From: an uncultured Flavobacteriales bacterium
GTDB lineage: Bacteria > Bacteroidota > Bacteroidia > Flavobacteriales > Crocinitomicaceae
Direction: 5' to 3'
DNA: 61,066 nucleotides
Assembly: GCA_946479985.1 (NCBI GenBank)
Contig: CAMLIF010000010.1
Location: 1 to 61,066, forward strand
Below the pieces are notes generated by a model that had not been told where the DNA came from, searched no databases, and saw nothing but the letters and a program-made list of their open reading frames with translations. Below are positions 8,601 to 17,824 of this stretch, piece after piece; positions within the stretch are counted from its first letter, which is position 1, and every line of letters starts with the position of its first letter. The position numbers and the translations under genes are program-made.

Positions 8601-11600
8601 CCAGAAGAACCAGCCAAATCATTTCTGCGCATTTTGAGATCCAACAAGTCCTGGAAAACAATTTCCATATCATTGGAAGTTGGCCAAACACCTTCCGGTG
8701 ACGATGTTCCCCAGGCAGTTTTGTAAATCGGTAACTCGTATTCGTAGTAATTATCAACGAAGTCTGTTCCTAAACGAACGAACAATGTCAAATCTTTATC
8801 ATTCAACGTACCAGCTGTAATTTCTTCAGCGTGAACAAACATTTTCAATTTCTCATAAGTACGTACATCAAACTGTACATTTCTGTATGCAGCACGTGCA
8901 TCACCATCCTGTAAATTACAAACATCCAAGGTCAATGATTGTTCATTCAACTGGCGCTGTACCGGTTGCGACGGATCAATTTCACGTGTAATTCCCGGAG
9001 GAATCTGGTAACCGATAGGCGATTTTTGAGCATTCTCCTCATAGTTTAATGCACCAATATTGAAAGAAGTCAAATCCGGATCCGGGAAACCACCATCACC
9101 GGGAGTGGAAAGATCATATAAATATGGTCTCCATTCTCCGCGGATGAATTCCAGTTTCGCAAAACGAACAATTACTTCTTCGTTAAACTCTTTCAGGAAC
9201 ATACGCATGAATCGGATTGAACGGAAATCGCGGATTCCATTCACTGATTTTTCAGGTTCGTGAATCGGAATTTTAAATTGATACCAGGTTTCTTGTTTTG
9301 TAGATCCTGCAACTGTAAATACCTGCTCGGAAACAATGTAGTTCTTTCCTACAACCATATCGCCCGGACGTAAACTCACATGATACTGAAAGTAAGCTTC
9401 AGATTCAGATAGGTTGTTATCCTGATTGATATCTTCGTTGTCAGGATAGATTGAATTCCCGGCCGGATACTTATCATCATTCATAGTATCAGACATGGAT
9501 TGCGTTGGTGCATTCCCCTGATGGTTGTTGTATTTTTTATAGCGCTGAAGAATGTTCAATGCCTGATCATCATAATCGTCGTCACGGTAATAATTGTAAT
9601 CATCACTTGAAGGATCCGCCAGCATTTTAGCTTTCGCTTCCGGAGTAAGTGTTCCGTTACCTTCAACCCATGCTACGTATTGAGTATAGCTTGTACGCTC
9701 TTCCTCGTCATTGTATCCGTCTAATCCAACATCCTGATTCACACGCGACTCAGATGTTTCATCCGCAAAGGCATTTACTACCATTTGCTGATTCGGAACT
9801 TCTGCCCACGGAGTGACATCTGTAGGATAATTTGCTCCGGCGAATGGCGGCATTCCGTTTTCAAAACTCTTACGGGAATCGGCCAAAACATCTTCTGAAA
9901 CGTTCCCAAGGTTGAAATACAAATCGCCCCCGTTCATAAAGGTATTCGGGTTTTGTGCTTCCGCATCCACGTTGAACGGGTCGAGCATCCAGAATTGGAT
10001 GTACTGTACGTTCGCCAGCTCGAAATCGTTTGTAGTTAACGCACGTTGAATCCCACCCCATCTGTCCTGTGGGTTTGTCCACGTTCCATCCGGGTTTACC
10101 GTGTTCGAAAAATCATAATTATACATTCCGCGCTCGGAAGGATAATAAGCTAAATCGAGTGTCTGGATGGTTGGAATAGATCCGTAAGGCAGGTTTTGAT
10201 TCGGGAAAATATCTGATTGTGAAACCAGACGCATACGGCTATCACTCAACATTGCCTGATCATCTTTGATATGCTGAGGAGTTAATTCACCATTCTGATA
10301 GAATAAGTTATCAATAAGGTACCAGGCAATTTTAGACCGTTTGTATCCATTCTCAAGTGTTTTCAAACTTCCTTCAGGGAAAAGATCAGGCTGACCCTGG
10401 GGAGTAGAAGCAATTTTCCACGAACTTGGTGACTTCAGATCAATTGTACTTTGACTTCCTTCAAAATCATCTATATAAGAAATACCTGCTTTTGAAATTG
10501 CTCTTGGAGTACCGGGAATTAAACGGGCGTATTCACCTTTGAAAGTCATGTAGGATTTTTCTTTCGTAGATAAAATAGGCAGGAAATCTACTGCTTTTGT
10601 CAGCCACGGCAATTCTGCCTTATAATTGATATCAAAACCTATAACATTATTCTTGTACGGTTCTGATCCGAAATCCACTTTTTGTGTCACCGGACGTTCC
10701 ATCATTCGCATCCAGGTGGCACCAATGTTAAAGTCTTTGTTGAATCGGTAATTGAAATGGGAACCGATCATTGATTTCGACTGGAACCCAAAAACCGAAT
10801 TACTTTCAATTGAAATTTTTATCGGGGTATTTGATTCCAAAATTCCTGAATTCAAAATTTTAACACGGCCAAGGTTATAGTCAACCGTATAATCTGTACC
10901 CTCAACCAGGGCAATACCGCCTGCAGTAACTTTTACGGCACCTTCCGGTACGTTCAGGGCATTCAGCGGAATATCGGAAGAAACAGAACTCTGGTATTCT
11001 CCCTTAAACACAAAACGGTTTTTGCTTGGAATTTGCTGAGCTGCGGTTTTTGTTGAATCGTATAATTCCGTGTAGGCATAAGAATCAGCCAGATCAGGAG
11101 CAACTCCTGAAGTAACCATTTTTTCTCTCAGCACAGCACCGAACGGCTCTGTAGTTGAGAAGAAAACCCTTCCGTTCTTCGGATTGATCGTTCCGCCCGT
11201 TTCAGCTCTGTTCCCATTATAGTTCATCGGAATAAAGTCGAACATACCGTCAGAGAATTGCTGGTCATTGACATTATACCGATCCATATCGACCAGCGTA
11301 ATGACCTGCGTTTGTGCCAGGGTTGAGATTGGGAAAACCGGAGAAAGCACGCTGGTTTCCGGATTATTATAATAAATATTCAACCGGAACCCGTTTTCAT
11401 CAACCTGGTAAGCACCGATAGAATAGACATTTTTCATCATCAAATCCCAGATTGTTAAAGTAGGATTTGTGATTGTTGGCTTCAATAGTTTAAGGATCAG
11501 AGCGTCTCTTCCTTCAATACCATCTGTTGAGAATTCCCCAACCTGATAAGTTTGTCCGCGGTACGTATACTCGTATGAAACGGCAAGTACCTCATCATTG

Positions 11601-12919
11601 TTCAACGGCTGGCTTAAAGAGATAAATCCGAGAAGTGCGTTGTAACTAAATTCAGATTCACTCAATTTGCGCGCATTCTCAACTTTTTCGTAATGAACAG
11701 CCTGTTGAAACGGTCCGGGAGTTGATGCCTGAGAAGACAAAGCTGTAACGGCACCGTTAAATCCACGAATATTCTGGTTAGTCGATGCCCAACCGTAAAG
11801 TCCGTTTGATTCATTATCGGGGTGAATATCCGGATTAAATGTTCCAGGAGTTCCTTCACAGTTTTCAGGTTTCGATTCACCTAAATCTGAGAATGCAACA
11901 ATATTTCTTGCGTTATCTGTACTGTTAATCCGGTTGGTAACCCAAACCTCCATTCTTGTAACAAAAACTTCAGATGCCACATTGGGCATTTGGCTCATTG
12001 CCTGATCGTATTGATCATGGAAGAATAGATTGACAAAATAGTGACGGTTTGCCTCATAGGTATCAGCAGAAACTTCGAAAGGCTGAATTTGCGCTTTCCC
12101 GGTAACGTTGATTTCTGTTCGTTTTCCTTTCGACTGGGCAACAATTAAATCTGTTGTTAATTTCCCGGTGCGTAATTTCAAATAACCTCCAAATAATGTT
12201 TGCGATCCCGGTATCAATGATCCGAATGAAGGGAAACTTACATTTCCCAGTTCAATACGCTGCATGATCTGATCTTCGTCGCCGGAATAACCCAGTTTGG
12301 TGATATTATCAAAATCAAATGCCGCCTGTGTGTTATACGAAGTATTTAATTTCACTTTTGTTCCAATCTGACCAACAAGGTTCATTTGAATTTGCTGCTG
12401 GAAATCGAAACGCGTGATTTTTCTTTGTTTGATAGGTAATATCGGGTTATCGTAACGGGATGAATTTACACCGAACGAAACCTCAACAGATCCTTGCGGG
12501 CGAATAGTGATTTCGTTGGACCCGAAGAAATTTTCAAATGTCTTGGAAGGTATTTTAAAAGGAAACTCAAGCGCCCTGTCTTCTTCCGTTTGCTGATCGA
12601 TCTTATCTTTCCAATTCTCTTTAAGTGATTTTTGACGTTCATATTCCAGGTATTCCTCCAGAGTCATCATGGATGGATAGCGGTACATAATTCCACCCGC
12701 GCCAATTGTTTCCTGGAAAACATATTTCCCCGAAACCGGATCAAACACAATGGTCTGATGCATGTTGTTCGGGTCTCCAAGGTCGAAACTTTGAGGAGTA
12801 TTTTGTGTTGGATCGAGCGGGTTCGTTATCGGGAACGGAAGCACTACTTCATTGGAGTCTTCCTGACCGAAGGAAACAAACGATGCACTTAAAACAAGCA
12901 GGCACGCAAAAAAACGCAT
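5603..12919 (-). CDS. sprA: T9SS outer-membrane translocon SprA (Sov)
   Basis: This is the giant outer-membrane beta-barrel that forms the exit channel of the type IX secretion system and is needed for gliding and surface export in Bacteroidota. The product has about 2,440 residues, close to characterised SprA/Sov proteins of about 2,400-2,500. The frame is open to a TTG at 12955, but ATG at 12919 gives a clean signal peptide (MRFFACLLVLSASFVSFGQ) and is preferred. Beta-rich repeats fill the protein, including a GIALVEGTDYTVDYNLGRVKI module near residue 660. A strongly charged Lys/Glu/Arg segment lies near residues 1900-1970, and the end (STGIRLRFNLGGL) is a typical barrel terminus. Neighbours ruvA upstream and maeB beyond are a conserved Flavobacteriia arrangement, and the secreted proteins at 15944, 18638 and 49253 are likely cargo. 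Confidence 0.96.
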   Translation of the reverse strand: MRFFACLLVLSASFVSFGQEDSNEVVLPFPITNPLDPTQNTPQSFDLGDPNNMHQTIVFDPVSGKYVFQETIGAGGIMYRYPSMMTLEEYLEYERQKSLKENWKDKIDQQTEEDRALEFPFKIPSKTFENFFGSNEITIRPQGSVEVSFGVNSSRYDNPILPIKQRKITRFDFQQQIQMNLVGQIGTKVKLNTSYNTQAAFDFDNITKLGYSGDEDQIMQRIELGNVSFPSFGSLIPGSQTLFGGYLKLRTGKLTTDLIVAQSKGKRTEINVTGKAQIQPFEVSADTYEANRHYFVNLFFHDQYDQAMSQMPNVASEVFVTRMEVWVTNRINSTDNARNIVAFSDLGESKPENCEGTPGTFNPDIHPDNESNGLYGWASTNQNIRGFNGAVTALSSQASTPGPFQQAVHYEKVENARKLSESEFSYNALLGFISLSQPLNNDEVLAVSYEYTYRGQTYQVGEFSTDGIEGRDALILKLLKPTITNPTLTIWDLMMKNVYSIGAYQVDENGFRLNIYYNNPETSVLSPVFPISTLAQTQVITLVDMDRYNVNDQQFSDGMFDFIPMNYNGNRAETGGTINPKNGRVFFSTTEPFGAVLREKMVTSGVAPDLADSYAYTELYDSTKTAAQQIPSKNRFVFKGEYQSSVSSDIPLNALNVPEGAVKVTAGGIALVEGTDYTVDYNLGRVKILNSGILESNTPIKISIESNSVFGFQSKSMIGSHFNYRFNKDFNIGATWMRMMERPVTQKVDFGSEPYKNNVIGFDINYKAELPWLTKAVDFLPILSTKEKSYMTFKGEYARLIPGTPRAISKAGISYIDDFEGSQSTIDLKSPSSWKIASTPQGQPDLFPEGSLKTLENGYKRSKIAWYLIDNLFYQNGELTPQHIKDDQAMLSDSRMRLVSQSDIFPNQNLPYGSIPTIQTLDLAYYPSERGMYNYDFSNTVNPDGTWTNPQDRWGGIQRALTTNDFELANVQYIQFWMLDPFNVDAEAQNPNTFMNGGDLYFNLGNVSEDVLADSRKSFENGMPPFAGANYPTDVTPWAEVPNQQMVVNAFADETSESRVNQDVGLDGYNDEEERTSYTQYVAWVEGNGTLTPEAKAKMLADPSSDDYNYYRDDDYDDQALNILQRYKKYNNHQGNAPTQSMSDTMNDDKYPAGNSIYPDNEDINQDNNLSESEAYFQYHVSLRPGDMVVGKNYIVSEQVFTVAGSTKQETWYQFKIPIHEPEKSVNGIRDFRSIRFMRMFLKEFNEEVIVRFAKLEFIRGEWRPYLYDLSTPGDGGFPDPDLTSFNIGALNYEENAQKSPIGYQIPPGITREIDPSQPVQRQLNEQSLTLDVCNLQDGDARAAYRNVQFDVRTYEKLKMFVHAEEITAGTLNDKDLTLFVRLGTDFVDNYYEYELPIYKTAWGTSSPEGVWPTSNDMEIVFQDLLDLKMRRNDLAGSSGSGVASNVEYVIQDPNNPDRLIKVKGSPNLQGVKTIMIGIRNPSVNAVNSWPDDAQSKCAQVWINELRLTDFVDDGGDAALAQLQVQAADFATVSLSSNYSGVNWGAVDSRVQERQRNQKIGYDYQSTFQLGQFFGSKSKITLPFYYGYSVGIINPEYDPFNPDIKLKAYDPATRRSVARIAQDYTERKSYNFQGVRINITGAKPRFYDVANWTFGYGYSENLHRDFNTNYDRTKQWKGNVAYAYTFTAKPYEPFKEVKFMKKSPWWSLIRETNISLMPKNVSFNNDIMRTYNERQIRNTIDTSATAFQYTPVYVKNFTWNRNYKLGWDFTKNLKFTFNATNRSIFDEGNGRVDRKNDLDSYRIFRDTVFNQLGTLGKTMDYTHDYSFSYNVPFNKVPVLTFLTGNVKYGGTYNWQRAPLGQEEYGNIIQNSRTINGQLQASFLTLYNKVPFLKRINSTSGSTRAKIPTKTTDESDGKGTDSTKKPDAPKTELKPPKPIEDMTPKEKRKWEREKRKHDRLQRRKEKEKEKVNPVLGFAGRLLMTVRNLSATYSQTDGTLLPGYNQESRVLGFNPSFASNFGGFLFGQQSYSVTGRETGYNVGQVASTNGWMVMNSAINRQHTVTHSQTFTGRGTLEPIKDLTIDLSMNRNMTQNTNDFYRYNDLSQQFESQSLYRTATLTYSTISIGSAFEKMGEGYSSPNFDALLQRTKEVSTYFGTRNPNSVGTIGDYANGYGQTQQDVLIGAFLSSYTSNSVNERSTNPFASLPLPNWTVNYNGLTKFPFMKDKVKNFVIRHGYTSTVSLAGVQSNLNSTLDASGNYNSRDLNDNFIAANNVQAVTISERFSPLIGFDATWNIKKQGLITKFEIKKDRSATLSLNNNQITEVLGNEIVIGTGYKFEKVRFPFKINQTRPENPLNLRFDFTFRDNLTVIRKVVEGTNQATAGQRVVSIKSSVDYNVTNNLILQFYYDQVITTPKIATSYKTGNLSTGIRLRFNLGGL

Positions 12920-12958
12920 AAAAGAAATGTAGTAAGGACGATTAATATTCTTCAAGTT

Positions 12959-13537
12959 CTATAAAATTTTCAATGCACCTTTGATGAGCTGTTCAACTGA
13001 CTCTTCTCCGGTAGTGATTTTATCCAATGCTTTTTCAGCGGCTTTTTTATCGAAGCCTAACGAAATCAATGCATTTAACGCATCAAACTTCGTTGTATTG
13101 TGGGCGGAAAAAATATTTGTTGAATCTACCCATTCTACTTTCATCATTTTATCCTTCAAATCGATGATAACGCGCTGTGCTGTTTTTGCCCCAATCCCTT
13201 TTATAGATTGAATTGTAAGCACATCATCTGTTTGAATAGCATGCGCAATTTCTGTAGGCATCAATGACGACAACATTAAAATTGCAGTGTTTGGTCCGAT
13301 TCCGGAAACAGAGATTAGCAGGTTAAAAACTTCCCGTTCTTCTGTTGTAGCAAATCCGTATAAAAAATGGCCATCCTCTCTTACAATCTGCTGTGTAAAA
13401 AGTTTAATCTGTTCATTCGATGGGAGCAAGGTATACGTGTGAAGCGAAATTTTCACGAAATAACCCACTCCTCCACATTCAATAACCACATTCGTGGGAT
13501 TCTTCTCAACTAGTTTTCCATTCAAATGTGCTATCAT
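12959..13537 (-). CDS. ruvA: Holliday junction DNA helicase subunit RuvA
   Basis: This 192-residue protein has the normal RuvA length and domains. An OB fold at the N-terminus begins MIAHLNGKLVEK. The double helix-hairpin-helix DNA-binding region contains LLISVSGIGPNTAILMLS and IQSIKGIGAKTAQRVIIDLKDK. The C-terminal UBA-like domain III (about 145-192) includes DALNALISLGFDKKAAEKAL. RuvA holds Holliday junctions for branch migration by RuvB. It starts seven bases after maeB and ends 39 bases before the preferred sprA ATG, so it lies in the middle of the operon. Confidence 0.97.
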   Translation of the reverse strand: MIAHLNGKLVEKNPTNVVIECGGVGYFVKISLHTYTLLPSNEQIKLFTQQIVREDGHFLYGFATTEEREVFNLLISVSGIGPNTAILMLSSLMPTEIAHAIQTDDVLTIQSIKGIGAKTAQRVIIDLKDKMMKVEWVDSTNIFSAHNTTKFDALNALISLGFDKKAAEKALDKITTGEESVEQLIKGALKIL

Positions 13538-13544
13538 CCTTTTC

Positions 13545-15809
13545 TTACTTAGATTGAGCGTCTACAACCGCAACTTTCACCATATTCACGATTTCACGAA
13601 CAGTTGCCCCCATTTGCAGTACATGGACAGATTTTCTTAATCCGACCAGAATTGGTCCGATCGCATCTCCGTCAGTCATTTCCTGCATCAATTTATAAGC
13701 AATGTTTCCTGAAGACAAATTCGGGAAGATCAAAGTGTTCACTTGTTTATTCGCCAGGGTGGAGAAGGAGAATTTCTCGTTCATTAGTTCATTGTTCAAC
13801 GCAAAATTTGCCTGGATCTCACCGTCAACAACCAGGGTTGGATGCTTTTCGTGAAGGTAAGCAACTGCTTCAGCCATTTTTACGGCATCTGGACCATGTG
13901 ATGATCCGAAATTGGAATAACTCAACAAGGCAATTTTCGGGATAACCTTAAATTTGCGCACTATTTTCGATACGTTGTGCGTGATTTCAGCGATTTGTTC
14001 CGCAGTCGGATCCATATTGATGGTTGTATCAGCTAAGAAAAGCGGACCTTTTTTCGTCATCAGGATATAAACTCCGGCAACAATATTCGTATCTTTTTCC
14101 AATCCGATTACCTGGATAAGCGGTCGAACCACATCAGAGTAATTTCTTGTCAGTCCGGAAATCATTGCATCAGCCTCACCGATATGTACCATCATGGCGC
14201 CAAAATGATTTCTTTCGCGCATCATCTGAATAGATTCATATTCGGTTACACCCTTTCGCTTACGTTCGCTGAAAAACACTTTACCATACTCCTGCCGACG
14301 CGCCTTTTCCGTATCAGATTTCGGATCAATGATAACCATTCCCGGAATTTCGATTGAATATTCCAGCATCAATTGCTCAATAACCTTCCGTTTACCCAAT
14401 AATATAGGGAAACAAATACCTTCCTCAGCTGCGTTTTGAGCTGCTTTAAGTATTTTGATATTATCTGCTTCGGCAAAAACCACCTTTTTCGGGTTCGATT
14501 GAGCTTTAACAGTGATATTACGTACCAGTTTATTATCTAAACCAAGACGTTTTTTCAATTGCATTTCGTATTCGTTCCAATCTTCAATTGGTTTCCGCGC
14601 AACACCAGATTCCATGGCAGCTCTTGCCACTGCAGGTGCTACGTATGAAATCAAACGCGGATCAATTGGTTTTGGAATAATCTGATCACGTCCAAAAGCG
14701 ATGTGTTTTTCACCGTAAGCAACAATTACCTCTTCAGGAATAGTTTCCTTGGCAAGATTGGCAATAGCATGTACTGCCGCCAATTTCATTTCTTCATTGA
14801 TAGTAGTTGCACGAACATCTAACGCACCACGGAAAATGAACGGGAAACCAAGTACATTATTCACCTGGTTAGGATGATCAGAGCGGCCCGTTGCCATGAT
14901 AATATCCGGACGAACAGACATAGCTTCTTTGTAGCCAATTTCCGGTTCAGGATTCGCCAGTGCAAAAACAATCGGATTCTTCGCCATTACTTTGATCATT
15001 TCTTTTGAAACCAGGTTTCCTTTTGATAAACCAAGGAAAACATCAGCCCCCTTGAACGAATCTTCAAGTGAAATGTCTTTTTTATGAACAGCAAACGTTT
15101 GTTTCATGCTGTCCAGATCTGTTCTTCCGGCATGGATCAATCCTTTACTGTCGAACATGTATACCTGATTCAGATCTGCACCTAATGCACGGTAAAGGTT
15201 CACACAGGAAATTGCAGCAGCACCGGCACCGGAAATAACTATCTTCACTTTTCCGATCTTCTTTTTTGCCAGTTCTAGAGCATTGATCAACGCTGCAGCA
15301 GAAATAATTGCTGTACCGTGCTGATCATCGTGCATTACAGGAATATCCAATTCCTCTTTTAATCTTCTTTCTATTTCAAAAGCCTCCGGAGCTTTAATAT
15401 CTTCGAGGTTGATTCCTCCAAAAGTAGGAGCAATTGCTTTTACGGTTTGAATAAACAATTCGGGGTCTTTCGCATCAATTTCAATATCAAACACATCAAT
15501 GTCAGCAAAGATCTTAAAGAGCAAACCTTTTCCTTCCATCACAGGCTTGGAAGCCAACGGCCCAATGTCGCCAAGCCCTAGTACTGCTGTTCCGTTTGAA
15601 ATTACAGCGACTAAATTTCCTTTACTCGTGTATTTATATACATCTTCCGGATCCTCCGCAATTTTCAAACAAGGTTCAGCTACACCTGGAGAGTAAGCTA
15701 ATGATAAATCGCGTTGTGAGGCGTATGGTTTAGTTGGGACCACTTCGATCTTTCCGGGTCTACCGGATGAATGATAATCGAGTGCATCTTGCTTACGTAT
15801 TTTAGCCAT
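13545..15809 (-). CDS. maeB: NADP-type malic enzyme fused to phosphotransacetylase-like domain
   Basis: This 754-residue cytoplasmic enzyme has the MaeB architecture. A malic enzyme half (about 1-430) contains LAYSPGVAEPCLKIAEDP, the metal/substrate region MHDDQHGTAII and the Rossmann motif VISGAGAAAISC. A phosphate acetyltransferase-like half (about 430-754) follows and includes MVHIGEADAMISGL; in this family it is usually regulatory, responding to acetyl-CoA. The reaction is oxidative decarboxylation of malate to pyruvate. The frame extends 39 codons upstream, but the conserved N-terminus MAKIRKQDALDYH starts at ATG 15809. It heads the operon with ruvA and sprA. A TAACTTTA box (minus strand, 15833-15840) about 24 bases upstream is a plausible -7 element. 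Confidence 0.95.
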   Translation of the reverse strand: MAKIRKQDALDYHSSGRPGKIEVVPTKPYASQRDLSLAYSPGVAEPCLKIAEDPEDVYKYTSKGNLVAVISNGTAVLGLGDIGPLASKPVMEGKGLLFKIFADIDVFDIEIDAKDPELFIQTVKAIAPTFGGINLEDIKAPEAFEIERRLKEELDIPVMHDDQHGTAIISAAALINALELAKKKIGKVKIVISGAGAAAISCVNLYRALGADLNQVYMFDSKGLIHAGRTDLDSMKQTFAVHKKDISLEDSFKGADVFLGLSKGNLVSKEMIKVMAKNPIVFALANPEPEIGYKEAMSVRPDIIMATGRSDHPNQVNNVLGFPFIFRGALDVRATTINEEMKLAAVHAIANLAKETIPEEVIVAYGEKHIAFGRDQIIPKPIDPRLISYVAPAVARAAMESGVARKPIEDWNEYEMQLKKRLGLDNKLVRNITVKAQSNPKKVVFAEADNIKILKAAQNAAEEGICFPILLGKRKVIEQLMLEYSIEIPGMVIIDPKSDTEKARRQEYGKVFFSERKRKGVTEYESIQMMRERNHFGAMMVHIGEADAMISGLTRNYSDVVRPLIQVIGLEKDTNIVAGVYILMTKKGPLFLADTTINMDPTAEQIAEITHNVSKIVRKFKVIPKIALLSYSNFGSSHGPDAVKMAEAVAYLHEKHPTLVVDGEIQANFALNNELMNEKFSFSTLANKQVNTLIFPNLSSGNIAYKLMQEMTDGDAIGPILVGLRKSVHVLQMGATVREIVNMVKVAVVDAQSK

Positions 15810-15885
15810 AAATTTATCTGCTTTAAGGGGGCTAAAGTTAATAAAACTGAGGAAACTAGCATTATCAATTCCGTTATAAAACAAA

Positions 15886-15919
15886 AGACCCCGATCCCGT
15901 ATGTACGGGATCGGGGTCT
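15886..15919 (-). terminator. Strong rho-independent terminator after the Omp28-like T9SS gene
   Basis: A perfect 16-bp stem (15886-15901 with 15904-15919) closes a two-base loop. Read on the minus strand it is followed by TTTTGTTTTATAA. It lies 25 bases past the stop of the secreted protein at 15944 and insulates it from the maeB promoter. Confidence 0.9.
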
Positions 15920-15943
15920 CATTCAATAATATTTGTTCGAAGA

Positions 15944-17737
15944 TTATTCTACGATCAGTTTTTGAGTGTATGTTGAACCGTTGTTAGCAACTGAAACGAA
16001 ATAGTTTCCAGCTTGTAACGCAGATACCGGCATTTCAACTACAGTAGAACCTGTAGCGTTAGAAACAACTTGAGTTGCAACTACACGACCAGCAAGATCT
16101 AAAATTGAAACACTGTACTCACCACCTTTAGCTTCGAAGTTTACATTTACCGAGCTAGTTGCAGGGTTAGGGTAAACATTCATAGCAATTGCAGCAGAAG
16201 CATCTTCAATTGAAGCAGAACCGTCAACTTTCATTGCATCTTCCATGCTAGAACCAGCAGAGAAAGTAGCAACTGTAGCAACAGAAGTTCCGTTTACCTG
16301 AACTTTGAAATCTCCGTTTCCGTACCCAGAATCGAATCCGTCACCGTAAGAATCGTAAACAACTGCACGGTAACATTCGTTAGGAACCAAAGTAACATTT
16401 ACATCAGCTTGCGGGTAAGCACCTGTTGCTGCTGCATCTGTATATGGTCCACCTTGTGCAACAACTGTATTTGCAGAGTTGAATAATTTCCATGTAGTTT
16501 CTGATCCGTAACGGTCAGTAGTCATTTTAACAACACCTGCAGTTCCCATTGCAACTGAAGCGATGCTGATTGGTTTAGTTGCACTTGTTGTACCGATGTT
16601 ACCTGCACCACCATTTACTGAAGTAATTGTAACTACTACGTTATTTGTGCCTTGGTCGTTAACAACCATTGAAGGCAATGTGATCTCCGCAGAACCGAAT
16701 TGATCAATTGTACCATTGTAAGTAAACGGAACAGCTGTTCCACCGTTTACTGAAGTTGAGAACTCAATAGAATTGATCTCAGCGCCATCGTTCGTTACTT
16801 TAATTACCGGAACAATACTTCCACCATCACATACATTGAATGTATTCAGGACGCTGTTAGCGTTAGCTGTTGCAACCGGAACATTTGTGTAATCAGGAGC
16901 AATTTCAGCAGCAGTAATAATTTTACTTGTTGTTACTGCATTGTGTCCAGGGTGTAAGATTGCGAAGAACTGTAATTTACCGATATTCAAATCTACTGCA
17001 TTGATGTTAGCAGGAAGCGTATATGTAACAGTAAATGTTTGAACTGTTCCGATAGAAGCATCAACTGCTTGTCCCCAAGTACCACCTGTGTTCAGGTAAC
17101 CTCTGAAGATGTGTTGGTGTAAATATTTACCGTTCGGCAAAATAGCTGTTGGGTTATAGTTACCGTAGTTACTTTGAATTGCTTCAAAGTCGTTTTGCAA
17201 CATACCAATATTCAAGTAATGAGTTGTCCCTGAAGCCTGAGGAGTTGTATAAAGAACCTCTACATGCAAAGTCAATTCACGTGTTGTTGCATCAATTGTA
17301 GCATCCATAGCAACGTTAGCAGGAGAAGCTTCAGCCAATACAGCGTTTACCTGACCAGTCCAGTTACCACGACCTGTTGAGATACGAGTCATATCACTTG
17401 AGTGCGGGTATCGTTGAACTGAACCTGCAGGATATCCAGTTGGGTTAAAGAAACCGTCTAATGCAGTTCCGTCTGTTGTTCTTAAATCTGGTTCACCAGC
17501 TCCCGGAGTAGCGTATCCACCAGCGTGGATATTTACTAAAACTACACGTCCAGGGTTAGCTGCTGCAATGTTGTTCGCGATAAGGTGACCATCAGGGCAG
17601 TATCCACAGTGGATCCCCGTTAGTTCTTCCAAAACCGCATTTTTGTTTTGTGGAGAAGTGGAAACTGGCGTATGCTGAGCAAATAGCGTCATTGAGCCGG
17701 CAAACACACTTCCTAATAAAAGTAATGACTGTTTCAT
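15944..17737 (-). CDS. Omp28-like secreted protein with CxxC motif and T9SS type A sorting domain
   Basis: This 597-residue protein starts with a signal peptide (MKQSLLLLGSVFAGSMTLFAQ). A thioredoxin-fold, Omp28-like region follows and contains C44-G-Y-C47 (LTGIHCGYCPDG), the place of a redox-active disulfide. The middle is beta-rich, about residues 270-500. The last 80 residues are a T9SS type A sorting domain (MNVYPNPATSSVNVNF, ISILDLAGRV-like core, ending YTQKLIVE), so the protein should cross the outer membrane through SprA and be attached or released. The family's function is not settled; thiol-disulfide chemistry is inferred from the CxxC. It is monocistronic, with a TACATTTG promoter element and its own terminator. 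Confidence 0.88.
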   Translation of the reverse strand: MKQSLLLLGSVFAGSMTLFAQHTPVSTSPQNKNAVLEELTGIHCGYCPDGHLIANNIAAANPGRVVLVNIHAGGYATPGAGEPDLRTTDGTALDGFFNPTGYPAGSVQRYPHSSDMTRISTGRGNWTGQVNAVLAEASPANVAMDATIDATTRELTLHVEVLYTTPQASGTTHYLNIGMLQNDFEAIQSNYGNYNPTAILPNGKYLHQHIFRGYLNTGGTWGQAVDASIGTVQTFTVTYTLPANINAVDLNIGKLQFFAILHPGHNAVTTSKIITAAEIAPDYTNVPVATANANSVLNTFNVCDGGSIVPVIKVTNDGAEINSIEFSTSVNGGTAVPFTYNGTIDQFGSAEITLPSMVVNDQGTNNVVVTITSVNGGAGNIGTTSATKPISIASVAMGTAGVVKMTTDRYGSETTWKLFNSANTVVAQGGPYTDAAATGAYPQADVNVTLVPNECYRAVVYDSYGDGFDSGYGNGDFKVQVNGTSVATVATFSAGSSMEDAMKVDGSASIEDASAAIAMNVYPNPATSSVNVNFEAKGGEYSVSILDLAGRVVATQVVSNATGSTVVEMPVSALQAGNYFVSVANNGSTYTQKLIVE

Positions 17738-17760
17738 GTTTCTATGATTTATGATTCAGC

Positions 17761-17768
17761 CAAATGTA
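17761..17768 (-). promoter_or_regulatory. -7 promoter element (TACATTTG) of the Omp28-like T9SS gene
   Basis: TACATTTG on the minus strand, 23 bases upstream of the ATG, fits TAnnTTTG. No good TTTG is seen at the expected -33 spacing. Confidence 0.5.
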
Positions 17769-17824
17769 AGAGATTTACATATTGTAAACCAGTAATAAAT
17801 ATATCGTTAACTTGGAATGCTAAA

